From NCBI GenBank assembly GCA_963750045.1, contig CAVVPD010000009.1, positions 62,001 to 126,000 on the forward strand: a stretch of DNA of 64,000 nt. Direction: 5' to 3'. Under the pieces are notes generated by a model that ran no database searches, was not told the DNA's origin, and saw only the letters and a list, made by a program, of their open reading frames with translations. The DNA comes from DASUAS01 sp963750045 (GTDB lineage: Bacteria; Actinomycetota; Acidimicrobiia; IMCC26256; DASPTH01). The translations under genes were made by a program, and so were the position numbers. Shown one piece after another: positions 44,997 through 54,245 of the stretch; positions within the stretch are counted from its first letter, which is position 1; each line of letters begins with the position of its first letter.

Positions 44997-47179
44997 GCGA
45001 CCGGCGTGGTCTGCGACTCGGCTTCGAGCTCGGCGAGCTCCTCGTCGAGGGTGTGGGCCGACTCCACGTGCACCCGCGGCAGGATCCGGTCGAGCCACTT
45101 CGGCAGCCACCAGTTCCAGTCACCCAGCAGTTCCATGGTCGCGGGCACGAGCACCATGCGCACCACGGTCGCGTCGATGAGCACCGCGACCGCGAGCCCG
45201 AGCCCCATGAGCTTGAGCGCAACCTCGGGCCCGAACACGAAGCTGCCGAACACGCAGAACATGATCAACGCGGCTGCGGTGATCACCCGGGCGGTGAGGG
45301 CGAGGCCGTCGGCCACCGCGCTGGCGTTGTCGCCGGTGCGGTCGTACTCCTCGCGGATGCGCGAGAGGAGGAACACCTCGTAGTCCATCGACAACCCGAA
45401 CACGATGGCGAAGATGAAGACCGGCGCCCAGGCCTCGACCGGGGCCTCTCGCCCGACACCGATGAGGCTCGCCCCCCAGCCCCACTGGAAGACGGCGACG
45501 ACCACTCCGTAGGCGGCGCCGATCGACAGCAGGTTCATGATCACGGCCTTGAGCGGCACGAGCAGGCTGCGGAACACGACCATGAGCAAGAGGAACGAGA
45601 GGATCAGCACCGCCCCCATGAAGATCGGCAGGCGTGCCGCCGTGTAGGTGGCGAAGTCGTCGGCCGCGGCGGTGAGCCCGCCCACCTTCACGTCGACCGC
45701 GGTGCCGACCACCGTCGGGATGAGGTTGTCGCGCAACCGGTTCACCAGATCGGCGGTCGCCTTCGCCTGGGGATCGGTGGTGGGATAGACCTGCAGGACC
45801 GCGACGGTGCCCTCGGGGTTGGCCTGCGGTGGGGTCGCGAACGCGATGCCTTCGACACCGCCGTTCAGGGCCGTGCTCAGCCGGTTCAGCAGGGCGAGGT
45901 CGGCCTCACCGTTGGGCGTCTTCGCCGCGAGCAGGAGTGGACCGTTGAACCCGGGCCCGAAGCCCTCCGCGACCAGGTCGTAGGCGCGGCGCGTCGTGTC
46001 GTTGGTGGGGCGGTTGCCGGCGTCGGTGAAGCCGAGCCGCATCGAGAGCAGGGGAATTGCCAGGACCAGCAGGATCGCGAGGCCGATGACGGCGGCGGGC
46101 CACGGGCGGCGCTGGATCAGGTGGCTCCAGCGCACCCACCCCGACTCCTTCGTCGTGTCCGCGGCCTTGCGGTGGGGGAGGCTCAGCTTGTCGATGTTGC
46201 GCCCGACGAAGCCGAGCAGCGCCGGCAGCAGCGTCACCGACGCGAGCATCGTCGTGAGCACCCCGATCGAGATGCCGATGGCGACCCCGCGCATGATCGA
46301 CGTCTTCATCAACAGCAGGCCGAGCACCGAGATGACCACCGTCGAGCCTGCGAACAGCACCGCGCGGCCCGCGGTGTCGACGGCGCGCACCACGCTGCGC
46401 TCGGGATCGAGACCGGCGTTGAGGTTCTCGCGATATCGGGTGACGATGAACAGCGCGTAGTCGATGCCGACGCCGAGGCCGACCATCGCCACCGCCGCGG
46501 TGGTGAAGTCGGGCATGTCGACGAAGTTGCGGACGGTCAGCACGATGGCGATGCCGGTCCCGATGCCGAACAGCGCGGTGCCGATGGGCAGGCCCATCGC
46601 GAGCACCGAGCCGAACGCGATGAGGAGGATGATCATCGCCGCCGCGATCCCGATCCCCTCGCTCGCGCCGTTCATCCCGGGGTTGGCGAACATCCCGCCG
46701 CCGAATTCGACCGTGAGGCCGGGCACGTCGATCTTCTCGGCGAAGGCCTTGATCTCCTTGCCCTGCTCGGTGAACGCCTCCCCCGAGCGGTCGGCGAAAT
46801 TGAGCTGGGCGTAGGCGATCTCGGCGCCCTCCGCGATCTGGCGGGCGCCGTCGGGTGCGTACGGGCTGACCACCGCGACGTCGGGGATCTTCTGCTCCAC
46901 CTCGGAGAAGAGCCGTTCCATCGCCGACTTCACCGCCGGCGTCTTGATCCCGTCGGCGGCGCGGAACACGATCTCGGCCTGCACCTGACGGTTGCGGAAG
47001 CTCGACTGCTCGAGGAGGTCGAACGCGGCCTGGCTCTCGGTGCCCGGGAGCCTGAACTCGGTCTTGAAGGCGCCGCCGACCGCGCTCGACACGAAGAACG
47101 TGGCGATGAGGAGCACGATCCATCCCGCCAGGACGTACCGGCGTCGGCGGTACATCGTGCGCGCGAGCCACTGGAGCAT
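44993..47179 (-). CDS. MMPL/RND family transporter
   Basis: A 728-residue RND protein. It has 11-12 membrane helices and two extracytoplasmic loops. The proton-relay GxxxDY motifs are VGLGVGIDYALFIVTRYRE in the first half and FGLSMDYEVFLLSRIRE in the second. It probably exports a lipid or drug, as MmpL proteins of mycobacteria do. The C-terminus has a short acidic tail. It is divergent from dnaX; no operon partner is seen. Confidence 0.92.
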   Translation of the reverse strand: MLQWLARTMYRRRRYVLAGWIVLLIATFFVSSAVGGAFKTEFRLPGTESQAAFDLLEQSSFRNRQVQAEIVFRAADGIKTPAVKSAMERLFSEVEQKIPDVAVVSPYAPDGARQIAEGAEIAYAQLNFADRSGEAFTEQGKEIKAFAEKIDVPGLTVEFGGGMFANPGMNGASEGIGIAAAMIILLIAFGSVLAMGLPIGTALFGIGTGIAIVLTVRNFVDMPDFTTAAVAMVGLGVGIDYALFIVTRYRENLNAGLDPERSVVRAVDTAGRAVLFAGSTVVISVLGLLLMKTSIMRGVAIGISIGVLTTMLASVTLLPALLGFVGRNIDKLSLPHRKAADTTKESGWVRWSHLIQRRPWPAAVIGLAILLVLAIPLLSMRLGFTDAGNRPTNDTTRRAYDLVAEGFGPGFNGPLLLAAKTPNGEADLALLNRLSTALNGGVEGIAFATPPQANPEGTVAVLQVYPTTDPQAKATADLVNRLRDNLIPTVVGTAVDVKVGGLTAAADDFATYTAARLPIFMGAVLILSFLLLMVVFRSLLVPLKAVIMNLLSIGAAYGVVVAVFQWGWGASLIGVGREAPVEAWAPVFIFAIVFGLSMDYEVFLLSRIREEYDRTGDNASAVADGLALTARVITAAALIMFCVFGSFVFGPEVALKLMGLGLAVAVLIDATVVRMVLVPATMELLGDWNWWLPKWLDRILPRVHVESAHTLDEELAELEAESQTTPVA

Positions 47180-47289
47180 CGGGTCACCTCGCAGTCGGGG
47201 GAGGTTGCGGGGAGATGCGGCCAGGCTAGGCGACCCTTCCCGAACGGTCTCCGCCGGTGCAGGAGGTGCACGATCGCTACAGTCGGCCC

Positions 47290-49176
47290 GTGGCCTATCA
47301 GTCGCTGTACCGCAAGTACCGCCCGCAGCGATTCTCCGAGCTGGTCGGGCAGGTGCACGTCACCACCGCGCTCCAGAACGCGGTGCGCGACGGCCGCGTC
47401 GGGCACGCCTACCTCTTCTCGGGTCCCCGCGGCACGGGCAAGACGACGACGGCGCGGCTCCTGGCCAAGGCGCTCAACTGCACCAATCGGGGTGACGACG
47501 GCGATCCGTGCGGGGTCTGCGAGAGCTGTGTCGCCATCGCCGAGGGGTCGTCGCTCGACGTGATCGAGGTCGACGCCGCGTCGAAGAGCCGGGTCGAAGA
47601 GATGCGCGATCTCCTCGAGCGGGTCGCCTACCTCAGCGCGGGTGGTGCCAAGAAGGTCTACATCCTCGACGAGGTCCACATGTTGAGCGCGAGCGCCGAG
47701 GCGGCGCTGCTCAAGACGCTCGAGGAGTCGCCCGAGCACGTGGTCTTCGTGCTCGCGACCACCGACCCGCTCAAGGTCGCGCCCACCATCCGGTCGCGTA
47801 CGCAGCACTACGAGTTCATGCTCTACACGCTCGACGAGCTCACCGGTCATCTCGCCGACGTGTGTGCCAAAGAGGGCGTCGAAGCCGATTCCGATGCGCT
47901 CGCGATGATCGCCCGGGGCGGCGCCGGTTCCATGCGCGACGCGCTGTCGCTGCTCGACCAGGCCATCGCGCACGGGCGCGTCGACGTCGAGCAGGTCGGC
48001 GAGCTGTTCGGCGGCAGCGCGTTCGCGGGTCGGCTCGCGATCCTCACGGCCCTCGCCGACGAAGACGTCGCGGGCGCGCTGGTCGCGCTCGGCGAGCTGC
48101 TCGACGCCGGTCACGAACCTCGCCGCCTCGCCGAAGACCTCCTGGCCACGGTGCGCGACGCGTTCCTCCTCACCTCGGCGCGCGGTCGGGTGCGGGTCGA
48201 CGCGCCCGACGACGACCAGGTCGCGCTGGTCGCACTCGGCGAGCAGGTCGGCGCCGCCCTGCTCGTCCGGACCCTCGAGACGCTCGGCCAGTCGGTGGTC
48301 GACATGCGCGGGACGGATGCCGCCGACCCGCGGCTCGTGCTCGAGATCGCGTTGGTGCGCCTGGCGCGCCGCGAAGCCGGCACTCCGTTGCAGGCACTGG
48401 CCGAACGGGTCGATCGGCTCGAACGGGGGTCGACGCCGGCCGCGGCGCCGCGCGCCACGACGGCGGCGCCGGCCGAGAGCACGCCGACCCGTTCGTCGCG
48501 GTCCCTGTCCGAGCTCCGGCGCGAACGCGCCGCGGCGTCCGAACCGCCGCCCGACGCGGAGCTCGAGCTGGCACCGCCGCCCGAGCCGGCCGGCTCCGTG
48601 CTCGAACGGCAGACCGGCTCCGTGCTCGAACGGCAGACCGGCTCCGTGCCCGAACGGCAGACCGGCTCCGTGCCCGAACGGCAGACCGGCTCCGTGCCCG
48701 AACCCGAACCCGTGCCGGTGGGCGAGGTCGACATCGACGACGTGATCGTGGCCTGGGCGGAGATCCTCCCCGATCTCCCGCCGGCGACCCGTGCCGCGGT
48801 GCGCGAGGCTCAGCCGCTGGCCGTCGACGGCGGCGTCATCACCTTCGGGGTCCCGAAGGCTCACTACGAGGTGGCGCTCCCACGGTTCAAGAAGGAAGCC
48901 GACAACATCCGTGCCGCGTTGTCCCGGAAGCTCGGCCGCCGGATGATGTTCAAGCCGGTCGCGCACGACGGCTTCGACGCGCCGGTGGAGGCCGTGGCGC
49001 CTGTGGGCGGCGAGCCTCGCGACGACGTGACCGACGACGACGAGATGCTCGACATCGCCGAGCTGGTCGACGCTCCGGCGGAGGCGCCGGCGGTAGATTC
49101 AGTGAGCCTCATCACCCAGAGCTTCGGCGCCACCGTCGTCGAAGAGGTCCCACGCGACTCCCCACACCGCGACTGA
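47290..49176 (+). CDS. dnaX: DNA polymerase III subunit gamma/tau
   Basis: A 628-residue clamp-loader ATPase. Walker A is SGPRGTGKTTTARLLAKALN, the zinc site CGVCESC follows, Walker B is VYILDEVHML, and sensor 1 lies in LATTDP. Residues about 370-500 are a Pro/Glu-rich linker containing four and a half copies of an eight-residue unit. The C-terminus resembles tau (VAWAEILPDLPPAT, AALSRKLGRRMMFKPV). GTG 47290 follows a -10-like TACAGT (47278-47283) with 6 nt between. It begins the dnaX-ybaB-recR order seen in many bacteria. Confidence 0.95.
   Translation: MAYQSLYRKYRPQRFSELVGQVHVTTALQNAVRDGRVGHAYLFSGPRGTGKTTTARLLAKALNCTNRGDDGDPCGVCESCVAIAEGSSLDVIEVDAASKSRVEEMRDLLERVAYLSAGGAKKVYILDEVHMLSASAEAALLKTLEESPEHVVFVLATTDPLKVAPTIRSRTQHYEFMLYTLDELTGHLADVCAKEGVEADSDALAMIARGGAGSMRDALSLLDQAIAHGRVDVEQVGELFGGSAFAGRLAILTALADEDVAGALVALGELLDAGHEPRRLAEDLLATVRDAFLLTSARGRVRVDAPDDDQVALVALGEQVGAALLVRTLETLGQSVVDMRGTDAADPRLVLEIALVRLARREAGTPLQALAERVDRLERGSTPAAAPRATTAAPAESTPTRSSRSLSELRRERAAASEPPPDAELELAPPPEPAGSVLERQTGSVLERQTGSVPERQTGSVPERQTGSVPEPEPVPVGEVDIDDVIVAWAEILPDLPPATRAAVREAQPLAVDGGVITFGVPKAHYEVALPRFKKEADNIRAALSRKLGRRMMFKPVAHDGFDAPVEAVAPVGGEPRDDVTDDDEMLDIAELVDAPAEAPAVDSVSLITQSFGATVVEEVPRDSPHRD
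48592..48703 (+). repeat. 24-bp in-frame minisatellite in dnaX
   Basis: Four units of 24 bp, starting 48592, 48616, 48640 and 48664, plus a partial fifth, encode GSVLERQT or GSVPERQT. A single T-to-C change splits two early units from two later ones. The tract lies in the flexible gamma/tau linker, so copy number changes would alter only linker length. Confidence 0.95.
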
Positions 49177-49188
49177 GAGAAGCAGCCC

Positions 49189-49521
49189 GTGACGAACCAG
49201 AAGCAGCTCAACCAGATGATGAAGCAGATGCAGAAGATGCAGACCGACATGGCCGCGGCCCAAGAGGCACTCGCGCAGTCCACGGTCGAGGGTTCCGCGG
49301 GCGGGGGCATGGTCAAGGTCACGGTCACGGGCGCCGGCGAGGTGCAATCCGTGCACATCGCTCCCGAGGTGGTCGATCCCGACGACGTCGAGATGCTCGA
49401 GGATCTCGTGCTCGCTGCCGTCGGGGACGGTCTCCGGCGCGCCCAGGAGATGCAGAGCGAGAGCCTCGGTGGGGTCACCGGCGGTCTCGACCTCGGCGAT
49501 CTCGGTGGCCTCCTTGGCTGA
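49189..49521 (+). CDS. YbaB/EbfC family nucleoid-associated protein
   Basis: A 110-residue protein beginning NQKQLNQMMKQMQKMQTDMA, the glutamine- and methionine-rich helix of the family. VKVTVTGAGEVQSVHIAPEVV and EDLVLAAVGDGLRRAQEM complete the fold. It forms DNA-binding dimers. GTG 49189 lies 12 nt after dnaX and 21 nt before recR. Its position between dnaX and recR is conserved in bacteria and supports the call. Confidence 0.93.
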   Translation: MTNQKQLNQMMKQMQKMQTDMAAAQEALAQSTVEGSAGGGMVKVTVTGAGEVQSVHIAPEVVDPDDVEMLEDLVLAAVGDGLRRAQEMQSESLGGVTGGLDLGDLGGLLG

Positions 49522-49542
49522 CCGGGGCTCGGTCGGCATGCG

Positions 49543-50148
49543 GTGACGAGCCCGTACGCAGCGCCGGTCCAGGCGTTGATCGACGAGCTGGGGCGCCTGC
49601 CCGGCGTCGGACCCAAGTCCGCGCAACGCATCGCCTTCTACCTGTTGAAGGCGGCGCCCGAGGATGCCAACCGGCTGGCCCGGGTGATCACGGAGGCCAA
49701 AGCGCGCGTCTCGTGGTGCCGGCAGTGCTTCAACCTCTCGGAGGGTGAGCTCTGCGACTACTGCCTCGACGAGCGCCGCGACGCGGCGGTGCTGTGCGTG
49801 GTCGAGGAGCCCCGCGACATCGTGGCCGTCGAACGCACCCACGAGTTCATCGGCCGGTACCACGTGTTGCAGGGCGCGATCTCGCCGATCGAGGGGATCG
49901 GGCCCGAGCAATTGCGGGTGAAGGAGCTGCTGGCCCGGGTCGACGAGGGCGTGACCGAGGTGATCCTCGCCACCAACCCCAACATCGAGGGCGAGGCCAC
50001 GGCCATGTACCTGGCCCGGCTCCTGAAGCCGCTCGGGGTGCGGATCACCCGGATCGCGAGCGGGCTCCCCGTCGGCGGGGACCTCGAGTACGCGGACGAG
50101 GTGACGCTGGGTCGGGCCCTCGAAGGCCGGCGCGACGTCGACGCCTGA
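49543..50148 (+). CDS. recR: Recombination protein RecR
   Basis: A 201-residue protein. The helix-hairpin-helix is LPGVGPKSAQRIAFYLL, the four-cysteine zinc finger is CRQCFNLSEGELCDYC, and the Toprim motif begins VLCVVEEPRDIVAVERT and includes TNPNIEGEATAMYLARLL. It acts with RecF/RecO in loading RecA at gaps. The start is GTG 49543. It belongs to the dnaX-ybaB-recR operon. Confidence 0.95.
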   Translation: MTSPYAAPVQALIDELGRLPGVGPKSAQRIAFYLLKAAPEDANRLARVITEAKARVSWCRQCFNLSEGELCDYCLDERRDAAVLCVVEEPRDIVAVERTHEFIGRYHVLQGAISPIEGIGPEQLRVKELLARVDEGVTEVILATNPNIEGEATAMYLARLLKPLGVRITRIASGLPVGGDLEYADEVTLGRALEGRRDVDA

Positions 50149-50244
50149 TCCACCCGATCGGGCGGGCATCCCCGCGGCGCTCCCGGGGTCGCGCGAGCCT
50201 CGTGCCCGGACTCCGGCAACCGCCGGAGACGGGAGGTTCAGACC

Positions 50245-50631
50245 ATGAGTGACACGACACCGGCTCCGCCACCGCCGGCCGCAGGTGCGAGCGGACCCCG
50301 AGGCAAGGTGCGCGAACCCGTCGCGGTGATCATCTTCTCGATCATCACGCTGGGCATCTACTTCCTCGTGTGGACCTACAAGATCTTCAAGGAGAACAAG
50401 GACTTCAGCGGCGAGGGCGTCGGTGGAGTGATCGGTCTGGTGATCGGGCTCCTCGTCGGGATCGTGAACTGGTTCCTGATCCCGTCCGAGATCGGCAACA
50501 TCTACGCCAAGGCCGGGCGCGAGAAGCCCGTCCGCGGCGTCACCGGGTTCTGGAACCTGATCCCGCTCATCGGCTTCATCATCTGGGTCGTCAAGGTCCA
50601 GGGCGCGATGAACCGCCTCTACGAGGCCTAG
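50245..50631 (+). CDS. DUF4234 domain membrane protein
   Basis: A 128-residue protein. A Pro/Ala-rich N-terminus (TTPAPPPPAAGASG) precedes three hydrophobic segments (VAVIIFSIITLGIYFLVW, GVIGLVIGLLVGIVNWFLI, FWNLIPLIGFIIWVV). The pattern REPVAVIIFSIITLGIYFL with YKIFKE is DUF4234. A GGGAGG ribosome site precedes ATG 50245. The function is unknown. It converges on the next membrane protein, sharing a hairpin. Confidence 0.82.
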   Translation: MSDTTPAPPPPAAGASGPRGKVREPVAVIIFSIITLGIYFLVWTYKIFKENKDFSGEGVGGVIGLVIGLLVGIVNWFLIPSEIGNIYAKAGREKPVRGVTGFWNLIPLIGFIIWVVKVQGAMNRLYEA

Positions 50632-50640
50632 GCCGTCGGT

Positions 50641-50672
50641 GGCAGTAGCGCGGCTCGTGCGGCGCTACTGCC
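50641..50672. terminator. Bidirectional hairpin terminator
   Basis: A perfect 11-bp stem (GGCAGTAGCGC / GCGCTACTGCC) with a 10-nt loop lies between two convergent membrane-protein genes. Its right arm overlaps the last codons of the minus-strand gene. Confidence 0.65.
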
Positions 50673-51357
50673 AGGCGGTCACCTGCTCGCCGCTGAGGGC
50701 CCGGTAGAGGTAGGCCCACGCGATCAGCGTGATGCCCAGCGTGAACACCACACCGACGAAGCACGCGAACAGGCCGACGATGTTCACGAGGAACAGCACG
50801 ATGGCCATGCCGAAGAGCTGCCAGCGGTGTCCGCGGGTGATCTCGGCCGAGCGTTGCAGTGACTCGATCACACCGACGCCGTCACCCCGCTGCGCGATCA
50901 CGAAGCCGTAGAAGCCGAACGTCGCGACGAAGATGATCCCGGGCACGATCAGCAGGATGAAGCCGATCACCGCGCCGATGTAGAACAGGATCGACGCCAG
51001 GATGAACGGTCCGTACCCCTGCGCCTTGAACACGTCGCCGACCTCGGGCTTCACGCCATTGGTGATCTCGAGCGCGACCCGGAACCAGCCCAGGGTGATG
51101 AGCAGGCTGACCAGCGTCCCGATCAACTGGAAGACCACGCGGATACCGGTGGAGTCAGAGGCGTTCCCGATCGCCGAGAACACCGCCTGGATCAGGAACA
51201 CGACGATCGCGATGAGCACCATCGGACCGACGTTCTTCCAGTACGACTTCCACCCGTACGAGAGCGCGTCGCCGATGCCGAACGATGCCGGCGACGAAGA
51301 CTGCCACGTGCCGCCGGGCGGGGGCGGCGGGGGCGGCGGGGGCGGTTCCATCGACAT
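50665..51357 (-). CDS. Polytopic membrane protein of unknown function with a proline run
   Basis: A 230-residue protein. After MSME it has ten consecutive prolines, then GG, then FGIGDALSYGWKSYWKNVGPM and about five hydrophobic segments (MVLIAIVVFLIQAVFSAIG, ILASILFYIGAVIGFILLIV, and others). The arrangement FGIGDALSYGWKSYWKN resembles membrane proteins that precede DUF975 or glycerophosphoryl-like domains. ATG 51357 is chosen because it begins the proline tract directly. The function is unknown. It lies 13 nt downstream of the DUF2752 gene. Confidence 0.7.
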   Translation of the reverse strand: MSMEPPPPPPPPPPGGTWQSSSPASFGIGDALSYGWKSYWKNVGPMVLIAIVVFLIQAVFSAIGNASDSTGIRVVFQLIGTLVSLLITLGWFRVALEITNGVKPEVGDVFKAQGYGPFILASILFYIGAVIGFILLIVPGIIFVATFGFYGFVIAQRGDGVGVIESLQRSAEITRGHRWQLFGMAIVLFLVNIVGLFACFVGVVFTLGITLIAWAYLYRALSGEQVTAWQ

Positions 51358-51370
51358 GCGGGGAGTCCCT

Positions 51371-51646
51371 TCAGAGGGGTCGGTTGGTCGCGTACTTGAA
51401 CAACTGGAATGACCAGAGGGCCATGACGACGGCAAACGGTAGCCAGGTGGGGACCGCGACGCGGGGACCGCCGACCACGACCACGGCGCCGAGGGCCGCG
51501 ATCACGACGAGAGCGACCAGCACGACTCCCGGGTTGAGGGCGAGTGAGGCGACCACGTCGCCGTGCACGAGGGCCACGGCGCCGCGGGTCATCCCGCAGA
51601 ATGGGCACGGCACGCCGGTGAGCGTGCGGAGCGGGCACGGGGGCAT
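51371..51646 (-). CDS. DUF2752 membrane protein
   Basis: A 91-residue protein. It has the DUF2752 signature CPFCGMTRGAVALVHGDV near the N-terminus, with CPLR upstream, then two hydrophobic segments (VVLVALVVIAALGAVVVVGG and LPFAVVMALWSFQLF). The function is unknown. It lies 9 nt downstream of the thiolase gene, and upstream of the polyproline membrane protein, suggesting one minus-strand transcript. Confidence 0.83.
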   Translation of the reverse strand: MPPCPLRTLTGVPCPFCGMTRGAVALVHGDVVASLALNPGVVLVALVVIAALGAVVVVGGPRVAVPTWLPFAVVMALWSFQLFKYATNRPL

Positions 51647-51655
51647 GGCCGGCGC

Positions 51656-52840
51656 CTAGAGCGCGCGCACGACCGCTGCCTCACCCTGGCCGCCGCCGCC
51701 ACACAGCGCTGCCGCACCGAGCCCACCGCCGCGGCGGCGGAGCTCGTTGATCAGCGTGAGCACGACCCGGGTCCCCGACATGCCGATCGGGTGGCCGAGC
51801 GCGATGGCGCCGCCGTTGACGTTCACGATGTCGTCGGTGATGCCGAGGTCGCGCATCGAGGCCAGACCGACGGCGGCGAACGCCTCGTTGAGCTCGAAGA
51901 GGTCGAGGTCCGAGACCTTGATGTCGACGGGCGCGAGCGCGCGCCTGATCGCACGTGACGGCTGCGTGAGCAATGACGGGTCGGGCCCGGCGACCATCCC
52001 GAAGCTCACGAGCTCGGCGATCGGGGTGAGTCCCAGCTCCGCGGCCTTCTCCACCGACGTGACCACGACCGCGGCCGCGCCGTCCGAGATCTGCGACGCG
52101 TTCCCGGCGGTGATGCTGCCCTCCTTGGCGAACGCCGGGCGCAACTTGCCCAGCGAGCCGGCCGTCGTGCCCGGGCGTACCCCTTCGTCGGTGTCGACGA
52201 GGATGGGATCGCCCTTGCGCTGCACGATCTCGATCGGCGCGATCTCCTCGGCGAGGCGACCTTCCTTCATCGCCGCGGCCGCACGGTCGTGGCTCTTGGC
52301 CGCGACGTCGTCCTGCATGTCGCGGTCGATGCCGCCGAACTCGCCGGTGTAGCGCTCGGTGCCGGCGCCCATGTGGACGGCGTCGAAGGCGCACCACAGC
52401 CCGTCGTCGATCATCGAGTCCAGCAGCTCGCCGTTGCCCATCCGGTAGCCCTCGCGCGCGTTCTTGAGCAGGTAGGGCGCCTTGGTCATGGATTCCATGC
52501 CGCCGGCGACTACAACCTCGGCGTCGCCGGCCTGGATCATCTGGTCGGCGAGGTAGATGGCGTTGATGCCCGAGAGACAGACCTTGTTGATGGTCATCGA
52601 CGGGACCGAGAGTGGGATCCCGCCCTTGACCGCGGCCTGGCGCGCCGGCATCTGGCCGGCACCGGCCTGGAGCACCTGGCCGAGCAGGACGTAGTCCACC
52701 TGCTCGGCGTCCAGTCCGCCCCGGGCGAGGGCGGCGGCGATCGCGTGACCCCCGAGGTCGGTGGCGGCGAATGACGACAGCGAGCCCGAGAGCTTGCCGA
52801 TCGGCGTGCGGGCGGATGAGACGATGACAGAGCCCGGCAT
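51656..52840 (-). CDS. Acetyl-CoA C-acetyltransferase (thiolase)
   Basis: A 394-residue biosynthetic-type thiolase. The nucleophile lies in TINKVCLSGINAIYLADQMI, the second motif is FELNEAFAAVGLASM, the histidine is in GGAIALGHPIGMSGTR, and the second catalytic cysteine in AALCGGGGQGEA. It interconverts acetoacetyl-CoA with two acetyl-CoA. ATG 52840 is divergent from ccr 64 nt away; in the ethylmalonyl-CoA pathway this enzyme supplies acetoacetyl-CoA for crotonyl-CoA. Confidence 0.92.
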   Translation of the reverse strand: MPGSVIVSSARTPIGKLSGSLSSFAATDLGGHAIAAALARGGLDAEQVDYVLLGQVLQAGAGQMPARQAAVKGGIPLSVPSMTINKVCLSGINAIYLADQMIQAGDAEVVVAGGMESMTKAPYLLKNAREGYRMGNGELLDSMIDDGLWCAFDAVHMGAGTERYTGEFGGIDRDMQDDVAAKSHDRAAAAMKEGRLAEEIAPIEIVQRKGDPILVDTDEGVRPGTTAGSLGKLRPAFAKEGSITAGNASQISDGAAAVVVTSVEKAAELGLTPIAELVSFGMVAGPDPSLLTQPSRAIRRALAPVDIKVSDLDLFELNEAFAAVGLASMRDLGITDDIVNVNGGAIALGHPIGMSGTRVVLTLINELRRRGGGLGAAALCGGGGQGEAAVVRAL

Positions 52841-52904
52841 GTGGCGTCCTTCTCGAAGTGGCCCGGAGTCGGGATTCTCGGCTCCGATGGTACCGTCGCC
52901 CGCC

Positions 52905-54245
52905 ATGACCGAGCTCGATGCGATCCGCACCGCGATCGTCGACGGAGCGCCGGCGGAGGACCTCGGCGCCCTCCCGCTCCCGGCCACGTACCGTGGCGCC
53001 GTCGTGCGGGCCGACGAGCAGGAGATGTTCGCCGGGATCCCGTCGGCCGAGAAGGATCCGAGCCAGTCGCTGCACCTCGACGAGGTCCCGCTGCCGGAGC
53101 TGGCGCCCGACGAGGCGCTGGTGGCCGTCATGGCGTCGTCGATCAACTTCAACACGGTCTGGACGTCGATCTTCGAACCCCTGCCGACCTTCGCGTTCCT
53201 GCAGCGGCTCGGACGCGAGAGCGTGTGGGGCGCCCGGCACGACCAGCCCTTCCACGTGGTGGGCAGCGACGCGGCCGGCGTCGTGCTTCGGGTGGGCTCC
53301 GCGGTGCGGATGTGGAAGCCCGGCGACGCGGTGACCGTCCACTGCAACCACGTCGACGACCAGGACCCGAGCGCGCACGACGACTCGATGCTCGCGACCA
53401 ACCAGCGGATCTGGGGATACGAGACCAACTACGGGGGACTCGGGGAATTGACGCTGGTGAAGGCCAGCCAGTTGATGCCCAAGCCCGCGCACCTCACGTG
53501 GGAGGAAGCCGCGGTGAACGCGCTCACCAACTCCACCAGCTACCGCATGCTCGTCAGCCCCCACGGCGCGCAGATGACGCAGGGCCAGACCGTGCTGATC
53601 TGGGGCGCCAGCGGGGGCATCGGTGCATACGCGTGCCAGTACGTGCTGAACGGTGGGGGGATCCCCGTCGGGGTGGTGTCGAGCTCCGAGCGCGCCGAGG
53701 TGCTCCACGCGATGGGGGTCGAGCACGTGATCGACCGCAAGGCCGAAGGCTTTCAGTTCTGGAAGGACGAGCACACGCAGGATCCGGCCGAGTGGCGCCG
53801 CTTCGGGAAGCGGATCCGCGAGTTGGTCGGTCGCGACCCCGACGTCGTGTTCGAGCATCCCGGCCGTTCGACCATGGGGGCGTCGGTGTTCGTGTGCACG
53901 CGCGGGGGCACCATCGTCACGTGCGCGGCGACCAGCGGGTTCATGATCGAGTACGACAACCGCTACCTCTGGATGAACCAGAAGACGCTCAAGGGATGCC
54001 ACTTCGCCAACTACCGCGAGGCGTGGGAGGCCAATCGCCTGATCGGGGAGGGCCGGATCCACCCGGTGCTCTCGGCGGTGTTCCCGTTCGATCAGGTGGG
54101 CGAAGCGGTGAACCAGGTGCACCACAACGTCCACGAGGGGAAGCTGGGCGTGCTCGTCCTCGCCCCGGAAGAGGGTCTGGGCGTCACCGGCCCCGAGTTT
54201 CGCGCTGCGCACCTCGACGAGATCACGCGCTTCAGGAGGCACTGA
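52905..54245 (+). CDS. ccr: Crotonyl-CoA carboxylase/reductase
   Basis: A 446-residue medium-chain dehydrogenase. The start MTELDAIRTAIVDG and the Ccr-typical VMASSINFNTVWTSIFEP, IWGYETNYGGLGELTLVKAS, and GASGGIGAYACQYVLNGGG (NADPH fold) are present, with VFEHPGRSTMGASVFVC later. It reductively carboxylates crotonyl-CoA to ethylmalonyl-CoA. A -10-like TACCGT (52891-52896) precedes ATG 52905 by 8 nt. It is followed one nucleotide later by methylmalonyl-CoA epimerase. Confidence 0.93.
   Translation: MTELDAIRTAIVDGAPAEDLGALPLPATYRGAVVRADEQEMFAGIPSAEKDPSQSLHLDEVPLPELAPDEALVAVMASSINFNTVWTSIFEPLPTFAFLQRLGRESVWGARHDQPFHVVGSDAAGVVLRVGSAVRMWKPGDAVTVHCNHVDDQDPSAHDDSMLATNQRIWGYETNYGGLGELTLVKASQLMPKPAHLTWEEAAVNALTNSTSYRMLVSPHGAQMTQGQTVLIWGASGGIGAYACQYVLNGGGIPVGVVSSSERAEVLHAMGVEHVIDRKAEGFQFWKDEHTQDPAEWRRFGKRIRELVGRDPDVVFEHPGRSTMGASVFVCTRGGTIVTCAATSGFMIEYDNRYLWMNQKTLKGCHFANYREAWEANRLIGEGRIHPVLSAVFPFDQVGEAVNQVHHNVHEGKLGVLVLAPEEGLGVTGPEFRAAHLDEITRFRRH

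Noticed and set aside
48592..48703. CRISPR-like or regulatory repeat
   Set aside because: The units are contiguous, 24 bp, and keep the dnaX frame, so they are a coding minisatellite.
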